NCBI GenBank assembly: GCA_021799015.1
Contig: JAJZBH010000004.1
Location: forward strand, 1-33,461
Reading direction: 5' to 3'
Length of the DNA stretch: 33,461 nucleotides
DNA from: Pseudomonadota bacterium
Lineage (GTDB): Bacteria; Pseudomonadota; Alphaproteobacteria; Acetobacterales; Acetobacteraceae
The notes below the pieces were generated by a model. That model saw nothing but the letters and a program-made list of their open reading frames with translations, made no database searches and was not told where the DNA came from. This document shows, piece after piece, positions 18,408 to 26,834 of the stretch. How positions within the stretch are numbered: position 1 is the stretch's first letter; each line of letters opens with the position of its first letter. A program made the position numbers and the translations under genes.

Positions 18408-19409
18408 TTATAACATCGGCAGATTCGCCCGTGCGCGCAGTATCTCGAGCAGCACAAGAGTCGTCGTTAGAACGAGTGGTCCGAGCACAAAGCCGGGTGG
18501 TCCAAACAGGACAAGCCCGCCTATGATCGATATGAAAGTCGGGACGGTGTGCAATCGCAAGCGGTTTCCCAGAAGGATCGGTCTTATAACGTTATCGATT
18601 CCGCCCACCACCACGCTACCCCAAACAATCAATATTGAAGCCTTGATCTCATGACCATCCAAAATTAACAAAATGGCTTCAGGGATCCAAACAATGAATG
18701 CGCCAAGCACTGGCACCATGGATAGCAAAGCCATTACCAAGCCCCAGAGAACCGGAGCAGCAAGGCCAAGAACTAGGAACATTAGGCCACCTAGCGCACC
18801 CTGAATTATCGCCACTACAATGGTGCCGTAGATTGTCGCATGGATCGTATCAACGATACGGGCGAACAGGCGGTCGGTTTCGGTCTGATTGAGCGGCAGA
18901 ACGCCGCGGAGGACAGCGCAGGCGGCACCGCGGTCTCGCAAGACGAAGAAAAGGATGTAAAAGGTAAGCACGATCTCCAGCGCTTGCGCTAAAGATCCTC
19001 GTAGGAACGAGGCGCTGACATTGCTGAGCCAAGTCGTTAGACGGCTAATCATAGCGGGTAGATCAATTTGCTCTTGCGCCCAGTATACGAATGCTGGAAG
19101 TCGGATCGATTTCGTGGCTAATTTTTCCTGAATAAAACCAGCGCTAGCAGCGGCCTCGCGGACCAATCGCTCAATCACCAAAACGGCTGGTGTTGCCACG
19201 ATGATTGCAGCAACTAGCACGGTCAGAACCGCAGCAATGCCGGGACTTCTAAAGATCTTCTCAAATCGTACCTGCAAGGGCACAAATAGGACACCGAGAG
19301 CGAGCGCCCATGCGAGCGCGCCCAAAAAAGGAGCGGCAAGCAATACGCAAAGAACTGCACCGACCATCACTGCAGCTGTGAGGGTAAATGTATTGATCCG
19401 CTCATTCAT
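18408..19409 (-). CDS. AI-2E family (PerM-like) membrane transporter
   Basis: Integral inner-membrane protein of 333 residues of the AI-2E transporter/PerM superfamily. The true substrate is usually unknown, and in some members it is Na+/H+ or autoinducer-2. Hydrophobic segments cover about residues 10-45, 58-80, 145-160 and 195-330. The C-terminal core has family blocks such as IVAIIQGALGGLMFLVLGL, VPVLGAFIVWIPEAI and GIDNVIRPILLGNRL, and it ends with a glycine-rich LFGPPGFVLGPL. The ATG at 19409 overlaps the stop of the upstream htpX-like frame (ATGA), and I see no Shine-Dalgarno in front of it, so translation probably depends on ribosomes finishing that upstream frame. Confidence 0.88.
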   Translation of the reverse strand: MNERINTFTLTAAVMVGAVLCVLLAAPFLGALAWALALGVLFVPLQVRFEKIFRSPGIAAVLTVLVAAIIVATPAVLVIERLVREAAASAGFIQEKLATKSIRLPAFVYWAQEQIDLPAMISRLTTWLSNVSASFLRGSLAQALEIVLTFYILFFVLRDRGAACAVLRGVLPLNQTETDRLFARIVDTIHATIYGTIVVAIIQGALGGLMFLVLGLAAPVLWGLVMALLSMVPVLGAFIVWIPEAILLILDGHEIKASILIVWGSVVVGGIDNVIRPILLGNRLRLHTVPTFISIIGGLVLFGPPGFVLGPLVLTTTLVLLEILRARANLPML

Positions 19410-20320
19410 GTTGGAATCGCAGAGCTGAGAGAATGCTCTTCAGTCTTGTGCTCCTGGAGTAGTTTGAGCGCACGATGGCGTCTTGGGCTTCGTCTCCGGC
19501 TGGCACTGAAGGCGCACCAGCCATGTTGGCCATTATATGACCCGAGATGAGAATTGCTAAGGGGATGGTCAAGCTGTTGGCCCCTCAACGGGTTAATGAC
19601 GAACACTTGTGCGGCAGGGTCCCGCTCGGCGTTAATATTTGGCACATTTTGCGCGATTGCCGCGATGCCTGAGAACGCGCCGGTGAAGGTCGCGCGATCG
19701 TGTGTCATTGGTGCGGCGGCCTTGCCCACAACGAAGTCGCGAGTGCCTGAATTGGCAGGTTGCACCGTTATTGGCGCAACGGGAGTCAGGAATAGCGGCA
19801 AAAATCGATGGAGTGCACCCAGAGAGGCGTCACTCTCGGTGAGCCGTCGGTTCCCGAAGAAAAACCCAATGTTGGTAAGAATGCCAATTTCACCAGAGCA
19901 TGTCGGCGCGATTATGAGCGTCGGAAGGTTCTGGCGCTGCAGATGCGTCGACTCATCTGTTGGCACACCTGCAAGCTCTGCGGTTGGGAACTTGCGTAAA
20001 GGGGCAGTTGTAACTTGAACCGCAGCTGGTTTCGGGCCTCGCGCTGCGGCAAATGCATTCAACCTGTAGTTGTGAATTTTAGAAACGCGCGAAATCGGAC
20101 GGTTGGCCCGTTGGGCAAACGACGCAACGAGATCCATTAATCCATGAGCGCCACGTTCGTCAGCGCCCGGAATGTCGCGCATTGCCAGAACAAAGCGATT
20201 AGAGGCCAAATTGGCAAGGGCGTTCATTACGGTAGCGAGTACAAGCGCGACGGTCATTCTGGCGGTGTCCGCGATCCAAAACTCGACGATCATTAATACG
20301 CCGGTCGCCATCAGGAGCAT
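19406..20320 (-). pseudogene. htpX: Degenerate HtpX-like (M48) protease, catalytic motif lost, frame open
   Basis: Similarity to HtpX membrane zinc proteases is clear along the frame: MLLMATGVL and VALVLATVMNALA near the N-terminus, NAFAAARGPKPAAVQVTTAPLR (about 88-109, compare NAFATGRNP), ELAGV, GFFFGNR, NINAERDPAAQVFVINPLRG. The zinc motif HEXXH is replaced by DESTH at residues 122-126 (first histidine CAT now GAT), and the third ligand region REYAAD reads RDFVVGK. The family N-terminus MNYxRTA can be recovered just upstream only by assuming two one-base deletions (about 20321-20339). Near the C-terminus the family-like sequence (HIMANMAGAPSVPAG) lies in another frame, suggesting a frameshift around 19540. 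It is probably an inactivated gene, but 304 codons remain open and its stop overlaps the downstream transporter start. A non-catalytic product cannot be excluded. Confidence 0.72.
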
Positions 20321-21391
20321 TGGCGTACTAGGTAGTCACGAAGAATGTCTAAACAGGAAGTGTCTACGACGCGTTGATTTCCATCAATCTCCAAGACCTT
20401 AAGTTCTCCAACGGGCGTTAACGGCTAGTGGGCACCATGATGATCTGAGAAGCCGGGTGCCAAGCGGCACGATTCGTATGCTAAAAGAGCGCAAGCGGCA
20501 ATTTGGGATACGCGCGACTTGGACCTTTCTTGTGAGGCACGCAGGAAGCTCGAGGCCGAATCGCTGGTAGACACCAAGTTCAGAGTGCATGCGGAGAGAG
20601 TTTTTCGCTGCCCCTCAGGAGCTGGAGCCCGGCTAATGGCGGCTTCGGCAAGCGAGGCCACGTATATGAGATTGTCTGCCAATAAAGGGACGCTTGTTGA
20701 GTGCAACAACGACACATACCTTGTCGCTGTCCTAACACGTTATGGAAGACCGATATTGTACTTCAAGAAACCAGTGCGCTAACGTAAAAGTTAACGCGCG
20801 CAATTATGATATTTGCAATAAACATACGTTATCATCGAGCTGTCCACGGGGAAAGATCTTCACTCGTGCATGCCTATCACAGCGATCACGAGGTAGGACG
20901 GCCCAAGAAATTTTTGCCAAGTTCAGGAGATGGTGTTAAATATAGAAAAAATGTTGCGACGACCTAAGGTCGTGCGTCCCAAAACAAAGCGTGAGGCAAG
21001 AAGGGTCACTTAAGGTACTACGGTGTAATATGCCGCCAATTGAATCACTGGGTGGATATCGAGATTCCTTTAAGTTCAACCACATGATGCCAGCCGAGCC
21101 CGCCGATCCGAGACGGATTAACGAGTACTTTTATGCAGTTCTTGATTCCTTCACGTAAAATTACGCATTTTATCGTTTCCTACGAATCACGCTGACGCCT
21201 GAACAGCGGGTAGAACCAATAGTCCTCCCGCTCCCGGGATCAGGGTCTTGCCTCTGTCATCAGAGCCCCCGGTCGCCGCGCACCAGTTTTGGAGGGCCAG
21301 GAGGTTGACCAAATACACCGGTAGATTTTTTGGCAAGCAAAAATCACGCCAACCCCCTTCTCGAAGTCCACATAGTTGATATACTCAGTGA
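20321..21391. other. About 1 kb upstream of rpoN without a recognisable gene
   Basis: In many alphaproteobacteria the LPS-transport genes lptC-lptA-lptB precede rpoN. I do not find Walker or other LptB motifs here. A frame at 20519-20782 (87 codons) is open but not recognisable. Small palindromes are present: ACGACC (20959-20964)/GGTCGT (20968-20973), and an AT-rich hairpin GATTTTT (21324-21330)/AAAAATC (21339-21345). The right end holds the putative rpoN promoter. Confidence 0.4.
21377..21385 (+). promoter_or_regulatory. Extended -10 promoter element abutting the rpoN start
   Basis: TGATATACT is an extended -10 (TG, one base, then TATACT, 5/6 to TATAAT). It ends at 21385, and initiation 6-7 bases downstream would fall at 21391-21392, the first base of the rpoN ATG. 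No -35 match and no Shine-Dalgarno are visible, which fits a leaderless mRNA. Confidence 0.4.
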
Positions 21392-22825
21392 ATGTCGATC
21401 GCGCCTCGCCTTGACCTGCGCCAAAATCAGACTCTGGTCATGACGCCACAATTGCGGCAGGCAATCCAGCTGCTCCAGTTTACCAATTTGGAGGCTACGC
21501 AATTCCTTGATGAGGAAATGGAGCGCAACCCGTTTCTTGAGCTAGGAGACAGTGATGCGGCTGGCTCAGCTCCCACCGGTGTTGACAAACCCGAGGAGCC
21601 GGGTCCGCTTGACCCCGAACCCGGCGCGGCTCTCGATACGGATTTTTCGAATGTATATGACGTTGGAGCCGTTTCCGACCAAGCTGGTGGCGTCAACCTC
21701 TTTGATATGGATGATGAGGACCCGATTGGCAGAATCGCGGGTCGCCCCCTAGGACTCCGTGACTATCTGGAACATCAGGCACGACTCGCTTTTTCAGATC
21801 CTATTGATCGCAAAATTGCTCGAGCTTTGATTGCGGCGTTGGAGCCAACAGGCTGGCTCGCTGAGCCGCCGGAGGCCATTGCCACAGCACTTCAGCTGGG
21901 CATCGGACGAGTTGAGAAAGTGCGGCAGATGATGCGGCATTTCGATCCTACGGGCGTGTTCGCGTGTGATTTGGCTGATTGCCTGTCAGCCCAGCTCGCT
22001 GAGCGCAACAGGCTTGATCCGGCCATGGCCGCTTTGCTCCGGCACCTCGATCTATTAGCCCGCCGCGAATATCGCACACTGATGACCATCTGTGGCGTCG
22101 ACGAGTCGGATCTGCGCGACATGATCGATGAAATTCGTCGGCTGGATCCGAAACCGGGCGCCCGTTTTGAAGCAGAGGAAGTTCGGGTTTTGATCCCTGA
22201 TGTTGTCGTACGCCGGAACCCTGACGGCGAGTACCTAGTGGAACTAAATCCTGAGACCATGCCACGAGTGCTTGTCAGACGAGGATTTCATGCTCGGATG
22301 GTAGTCAAGGCAACACGTGAAACCAAGCAATTTCTGAACGAACGGATGCAGGCAGCAAATTTTTTAATCCGAGCACTGGAAGCAAGAGCGCAGACAATTC
22401 TACGTGTTGCAAGCGAGATCGTTCGATTACAGGAGGGCTTTTTCAGGCACGGAATCGCCTATCTGCGACCCTTGACTTTGCGGGACGTTGCCCAGAGCCT
22501 GGAGCTTCACGAAAGCACGATTAGTCGCGTCACGGCAAATAAATCCATGGCAACACCACGCGGCATTCTCGAGATGCGTTTCTTTTTCACAGCCGCGCTC
22601 GGCGGCGCAGATGGCGAGATTCATAGCGCGTCTTCTGTCCGATATCGAATTGCCGCTCTCGTGGAGCAAGAAAGGCCTGAGGCAATCCTTTCTGACGATG
22701 CTCTTGCGCGAATATTACAAAACGAAGGCATAGACATTGCACGTCGAACTGTGGCCAAATATCGTGAAGCGTTGCGCATACCCGGTTCGGCGCAGCGGCG
22801 GCGGGATAAATCATTGCGTGGTTAA
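21392..22825 (+). CDS. rpoN: RNA polymerase sigma-54 factor
   Basis: Alternative sigma factor that recognises -24/-12 promoters and needs AAA+ activators. The protein has 477 residues. Region I (LDLRQNQTLVMTPQLRQAIQ, glutamine- and leucine-rich activator-response region) is at residues 7-26. An acidic region II (about 50-110) follows, then the core-binding domain. The helix-turn-helix segment is RDVAQSLELHESTISRVTANK. The RpoN box near the C-terminus reads ARRTVAKYREALRIPGS, matching the ARRTVAKYRE signature. There is no Shine-Dalgarno upstream. It is followed after 48 bases by hpf, a conserved partner. The gene looks fully functional, although the genes that usually flank this pair are missing. 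Confidence 0.96.
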   Translation: MSIAPRLDLRQNQTLVMTPQLRQAIQLLQFTNLEATQFLDEEMERNPFLELGDSDAAGSAPTGVDKPEEPGPLDPEPGAALDTDFSNVYDVGAVSDQAGGVNLFDMDDEDPIGRIAGRPLGLRDYLEHQARLAFSDPIDRKIARALIAALEPTGWLAEPPEAIATALQLGIGRVEKVRQMMRHFDPTGVFACDLADCLSAQLAERNRLDPAMAALLRHLDLLARREYRTLMTICGVDESDLRDMIDEIRRLDPKPGARFEAEEVRVLIPDVVVRRNPDGEYLVELNPETMPRVLVRRGFHARMVVKATRETKQFLNERMQAANFLIRALEARAQTILRVASEIVRLQEGFFRHGIAYLRPLTLRDVAQSLELHESTISRVTANKSMATPRGILEMRFFFTAALGGADGEIHSASSVRYRIAALVEQERPEAILSDDALARILQNEGIDIARRTVAKYREALRIPGSAQRRRDKSLRG

Positions 22826-22873
22826 CCCGTCGATTAGTGAACCGGTAACTCGGCTACGCAAAGGCGATTCGCG

Positions 22874-23494
22874 ATGGAAATTACTGTCTCCGGAAAGCAG
22901 ATTGACCTATCCGATGCTCTTCGCGCCCACGTTGCGCGGCATCTGGACATTATCGCTGGCAAATATTTCGACCATGCGATAGAGGCGCATGTGACGTTTA
23001 GCCGTGCACGAAGCTTTTTTACGTGTGACATTAATGTACACGCAGCGCGCGGCTTGACGTTGCGTGGAGAGGGAGAAGCTGCCGACGCACATTCGGCCTT
23101 CGATGATGCGGCAGAGCATATTGCCAAGCGGTTACGGCGCTACCGGCGGAGAATGAATGAGCATTCGCGCGAAAGTGCGAACCGTACGCGACCAGAAATG
23201 ATACGACAATTCGTGTTACGTGAGGTCTACGAAAACGGCGCAGAGGTCGACCTTGAATCGAACGGAAGCATGGGTGGAACTAATGCATTAAACCAAGAGA
23301 CCGGACCACACGCTGCGGTCGTCGCTGAGATGCAGACCGAAATCCGGCCGCTCACCGTCAGTGAAGCGGTAATGCGGATGGACTTGGCGGATCAGACTTT
23401 ATTGCTATTTCGCAATATCGCGACCGGGGCGCTAAATATTGTTTATCGCCGGCCTGATCAGCATATTGGATGGATCGATACAAGTACGATATAG
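22874..23494 (+). CDS. hpf: Long-form ribosome hibernation promoting factor
   Basis: Binds the 30S subunit and promotes 100S ribosome dimers in stationary phase or stress. The protein has 206 residues. The N-terminal S30AE domain starts MEITVSGKQIDLSDALRAHV and carries the basic helix RLRRYRRRMNEH at about 90-101. A variable linker follows, then the C-terminal dimerisation domain typical of the long form: LTVSEAVMRMDLADQTLLLF and YRRPDQHIGWID. The start ATG follows AAAGGCGA by about 8 bases. It lies 48 bases after rpoN and probably shares its transcript. In related genomes ptsN (EIIA-Ntr) often comes next; here the DNA after hpf holds no such gene. Confidence 0.94.
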   Translation: MEITVSGKQIDLSDALRAHVARHLDIIAGKYFDHAIEAHVTFSRARSFFTCDINVHAARGLTLRGEGEAADAHSAFDDAAEHIAKRLRRYRRRMNEHSRESANRTRPEMIRQFVLREVYENGAEVDLESNGSMGGTNALNQETGPHAAVVAEMQTEIRPLTVSEAVMRMDLADQTLLLFRNIATGALNIVYRRPDQHIGWIDTSTI

Positions 23495-25451
23495 CCCGTC
23501 CCGGGGGCGCCGCTGACTGAAGGTGTCCTAGGGCGTCGCAAAGCTTCGTGGCGGGGGATGGTGCCGCACGGTGTGTCAAACCGGACAAGGGAGGGTGCAC
23601 TCGCTATTGCAACTGGTGGCCAGAGGGTGGGAATGATTGCTTCGCGGTTGCTCGGGCTTTGTCCGATAGCTGTACTTGGATCTGGCATATGTATTATCGG
23701 CGTTACCGAGTAATTTTGTTGACGTGGTGCAGATTTGAGCAGGCAAGGCCACGTTGCGACGGGACCACATTCCGGACCAACATGAACCCTCGCACGGAGA
23801 TCGTGGACCGAACTATGGTTTCACTGCCAATTGAACGTATCAGACGCTTTGGGGGATAGGGAATCACCTCGAACTTGAGCGTGATTAGAGAGTGGCGCAT
23901 GCGCCTCGACGTTGCTTCGATCCAACCAGCGACCCTGCGCATTTGACGTATCTGGACGTCGTAATGCCTGACGCGGATCTCTTTTCGGATATCTCGGAGG
24001 AGTTTTCCTTGATAAATCGAAAGCTGAAAGGGCACATCGGCCACCATTCTAGGCGTTATCTAATCGGTCTTCGGTGGAGTTGCTTGCCTTCGGCATCACG
24101 CAAGGTATTCAATACCTCGTCGACTGTTCACCAGAGAATGAGGTCGAGATGTTGCCTGATCCACTTGTCGCCGACATCGACTACATTGCCAAAACTCCGA
24201 AAGACATCCTCATTTATGATGGTTCTTGCGCTGGTCCTGAGTTGACAGGTCGTGGCTAGGTGCCACTGAAGCTCGAACGGGGGCCGCGCCGCCACATCCA
24301 AATTTACCAAAAAATCACCTCATCCCCCCCCCCATGGGCACGAAGCCTCGAACGGGTTACGGGAGGTTAAGGATGACGGTGGAACATGCTCCCGATAACT
24401 TCTGTACCGACGCGCTCCGGTATTGCCAAACAGTGATTTTCTCCAGGCGGACGTCATATGGTTCAAAAAAGTTTAAGATAGGGATTCTGATGGCCCACGC
24501 GATCGTTGCATCCTCGCGCCATCTGCATGGACATTTCATAAATACCGAGTCGGAGATGCTGACAAGGACAACGTAGGGAGAGCTGCGCTTGGTCAGGCAC
24601 GTATCTGAGAATCGTAGGCTGTATTGCTCTGGCCCGACAATGGTATCGAAGATCCGTATCAAGACAAGTGTACATTCAACTTCTTGATTACGGAAAGGCA
24701 TACAGAGCGGAGTAAGCTATTACGTTTAAAACCCAATCTCCTGAATTTCTGAGAAAACCCTTGAAAATAGTTCCTTCCGCCGAAAATGGCTGGGGTAGGG
24801 ATGAAGAGGGGCGGCGGCAGAGATTCGCACGGCCAGCGTTGGCTACCACGTGGAAAGAACTGATAAAATATAAACAAAATGAGGCGCTGGTTTTCCTCAA
24901 GTTCTGTTTGTTTTGCACAGACAAAATAAAATACGGCAAAAATTAGCGAGTCGCATATATATTGCTGTCGTGAAAACCAGAGGCGTTTTTTTCTTCCTGC
25001 GTGGCCGGCAGCATTTGACATCATCGGCTCCAAATCCATTATGGTACGCTAGGTGATTGGCGGTTGTAGTCATGGTAGCAATTACGACATGGGAGCAAAG
25101 AAAAATGATATGCACAATGCGATGCCAAGCAAAATTTTTGTCGTTAGTCGTGTCGTACAATGTTCTTACTGGTCACCATTTTGCGTCGACTCAAATTTAA
25201 CATTTAGGACGCCGGTTTATCATTGGACTTGTTCAAATCAATTGTATTTTTGGCGTAAAAAGAAACCCTTCCAGTCATTCAATCAGAGCTGTCGGCAGAG
25301 TCCATGCCGGTTTGAAGAAATGATACTTAATAATTCCCGTGCGGCAGTTGAGGATATTGTTCTGAAAAATCCATAGTCCTACCCATAATACGTTATCAAA
25401 GAGTCCGCCGTGGCTGCCTTGAATAGCTTAAGCCCATATTGTTGAGACCTG
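23495..25451. other. About 2 kb gene-poor, partly AT-rich stretch
   Basis: No intact gene is recognisable. A frame at 24074-24259 (61 codons) and one at 24334-24576 (80 codons, starting right after a run of ten C) are open but match no family I know. Base composition falls to the right: by direct count 24841-24960 has 44 G/C in 120, well below the surrounding genes. The last part (25280-25450) may contain further decayed LysR coding sequence. Confidence 0.45.
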
Positions 25452-25616
25452 CCTCTCTCTGCTAGTTGTTATGTAAGCGAACACGCCTTTTCAATGCGTC
25501 GGGAAACGGCTGTGGCCCGGGTATGGGTTGATTTCACGATTGGCCTGTTGGCACCCAATCGCGGTGGCCGATGTACTTCGTATAAGGTTCCGCAGCGCCG
25601 ACGTACAAGGCGGTAA
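25452..25616 (+). pseudogene. Probable C-terminal remnant of a LysR-type regulator
   Basis: A 54-codon frame ends in TAA at 25614-25616. Its translation includes YVSEHAFSMRRETAVARVWV, then DFTIGLLAP, resembling the end of LysR-family effector domains (pattern Y-x-S-x-x-H-x-S-x-x-V-R-x-F-V-D-F). The upstream frame is broken by stops. A segment ending RAAVEDIVLKNP (25330-25376) may be an earlier piece of the same gene. A LysR gene next to an old yellow enzyme gene is a common arrangement, which supports the guess. Identification rests on a short match and is tentative. Confidence 0.35.
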
Positions 25617-25653
25617 CTTTGGAAAATAACGTCGAAACGAAATGGAGTTTCTG

Positions 25654-26739
25654 ATGTCGCAGACTGCATTGCTTCGCCCGGTGGAATTCCGATCGGTAGT
25701 GGCTAAAAATCGAATCGCAGTTTCGCCAATGTGTCAGTACAGCGCAATCGAGGGCCTTGGGCAAGACTGGCACTTACAAAACCTGGGTGCAAAGGCGGCA
25801 GGCGGAGCAGGGATTGTGTTTACCGAAGCAACGCATGTTTCACCGAATGGGAGAATTACTCAGGGCTGTCTTGGTCAGGGGGACGACGCGCAAGAAACGT
25901 TTGCGGCCAGGTTGGTTGCGCTGATTGCTTCTGCTGGTGCGGTGCCAGGGATACAAATTGCACACGCGGGCCGTAAAGCGAGCTCTTTGCGGCCGTGGGA
26001 GGGGGGAGGATTCGTCGCGCCGGAGTCGGAGGGTGGATGGTTGCCCGTGGCTCCTAGCGCAAAAGCCTTTACGCCCGACCGGCCGGTTCCAAATGAACTA
26101 TCCGTGGTGGAAATCGATGAAATCGTAACCGAGTTTGCGAGAACAGCAGGCAGAGCGAGGCGTGCAGGGTATCAGATTCTTGAGATTCACGCTGCGCACG
26201 GGTATTTGCTCCACAGCTTTCTTTCCCCCGTTACAAATTTACGAAGTGATCGTTACGGCGGATCCGCGGCACGGCGGGCGCGCGCATTGATGGACGTAAT
26301 TGATGCCGTACGCGCAGAGTGGCCGTTGGAGTTGCCCTTGTTCGTGCGATTATCCTGTGTCGATTGGGTCGGGGGTGGTCTGACAATAAATGATTCCGTG
26401 CAGCTGGTGACGTGGCTGAAGGCGCGGAACGACGTTGATCTGATCGATTGTTCTTCAGGGGGGATTTTGCCACAGCAAAATGTGCCATCGATACATCCTG
26501 GGTATCAAGTGCCATTTGCTGAGGCGATCAGGCGTGAAACGGGACTAGCAACGGGTGCTGTCGGAATGATCCGTTCAGCGGATCTGGCGGCGGAGGTTAT
26601 TGCTAATGGCCGCGCAGACCTGGTTTTGTTGGGGCGCATCTTGCTAGCGGATCCGGGATGGCCGCGGCGAGCGGCAGCCCAACTTGGCGAGCCCATGCTG
26701 GATTTGCCTCAGTATCAGCGCGCGGCGCCGGCGATCTAG
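25654..26739 (+). CDS. NADH:flavin oxidoreductase, old yellow enzyme (YqjM/NamA type)
   Basis: FMN enzyme that reduces activated C=C bonds, often linked to detoxification of electrophiles. I choose the ATG at 25654 because GGAG lies 7 bases before it, inside the alternative ATG at 25642; this gives 361 residues. The YqjM-subclass marker PMCQYSA places cysteine at 27 and tyrosine at 29, the redox-tuning pair. The substrate-binding HAAHGYLLHSFLSPVTNLRS (H...H pattern) and the RYGGS motif follow. The FMN phosphate site near the C-terminus is ATGAVGMI with RADLVLLGRILLADP. All key residues are present. The gene stands just downstream of a probable LysR remnant, so its former regulator may be lost. 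Confidence 0.93.
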   Translation: MSQTALLRPVEFRSVVAKNRIAVSPMCQYSAIEGLGQDWHLQNLGAKAAGGAGIVFTEATHVSPNGRITQGCLGQGDDAQETFAARLVALIASAGAVPGIQIAHAGRKASSLRPWEGGGFVAPESEGGWLPVAPSAKAFTPDRPVPNELSVVEIDEIVTEFARTAGRARRAGYQILEIHAAHGYLLHSFLSPVTNLRSDRYGGSAARRARALMDVIDAVRAEWPLELPLFVRLSCVDWVGGGLTINDSVQLVTWLKARNDVDLIDCSSGGILPQQNVPSIHPGYQVPFAEAIRRETGLATGAVGMIRSADLAAEVIANGRADLVLLGRILLADPGWPRRAAAQLGEPMLDLPQYQRAAPAI

Positions 26740-26748
26740 TTATGCGTT

Positions 26749-26786
26749 AGTGGATATAATTATCCACCTTATTCACGTAATCCACA
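26749..26786 (+). promoter_or_regulatory. Cluster of DnaA-box-like 9-mers upstream of dnaB
   Basis: Three 9-mers abut without a gap: TTATCCACC (26760-26768), TTATTCACG (26769-26777) and TAATCCACA (26778-26786), each 7 or 8 of 9 to TTATCCACA. A fourth, ATATCCACT, lies on the minus strand at 26749-26757 (7/9), forming the palindrome GTGGATA-TAAT-TATCCAC (26750-26767). The cluster is about 50 bases upstream of the dnaB start and suggests binding by DnaA. Confidence 0.6.
26755..26760 (+). promoter_or_regulatory. Putative -10 element of the dnaB promoter
   Basis: A perfect TATAAT lies inside the DnaA-box cluster. No good -35 is seen 16-18 bases upstream. Initiation near 26767 would give a leader of about 68 bases containing GGAG (26818-26821). 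DnaA bound to the boxes would block RNA polymerase here, or could replace the missing -35 contact if it activates. Confidence 0.4.
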
Positions 26787-26834
26787 AGCGTCCCCCCCTG
26801 TCGCGGGACTCATCGCTGGAGTAGCATTACGGTA

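Noticed and set aside
24074-24259. 61-codon frame starting MELLAFGITQG as a real small gene
   Set aside because: It has no clear ribosome site and no recognisable motif and sits in a gene-poor region with overlapping frames on the other strand; kept only as a remark.
26749-26830. Chromosomal replication origin at the DnaA-box cluster
   Set aside because: The cluster spans only about 40 bases, no AT-rich unwinding region adjoins it, and the usual origin neighbours are absent; promoter control is a simpler reading.
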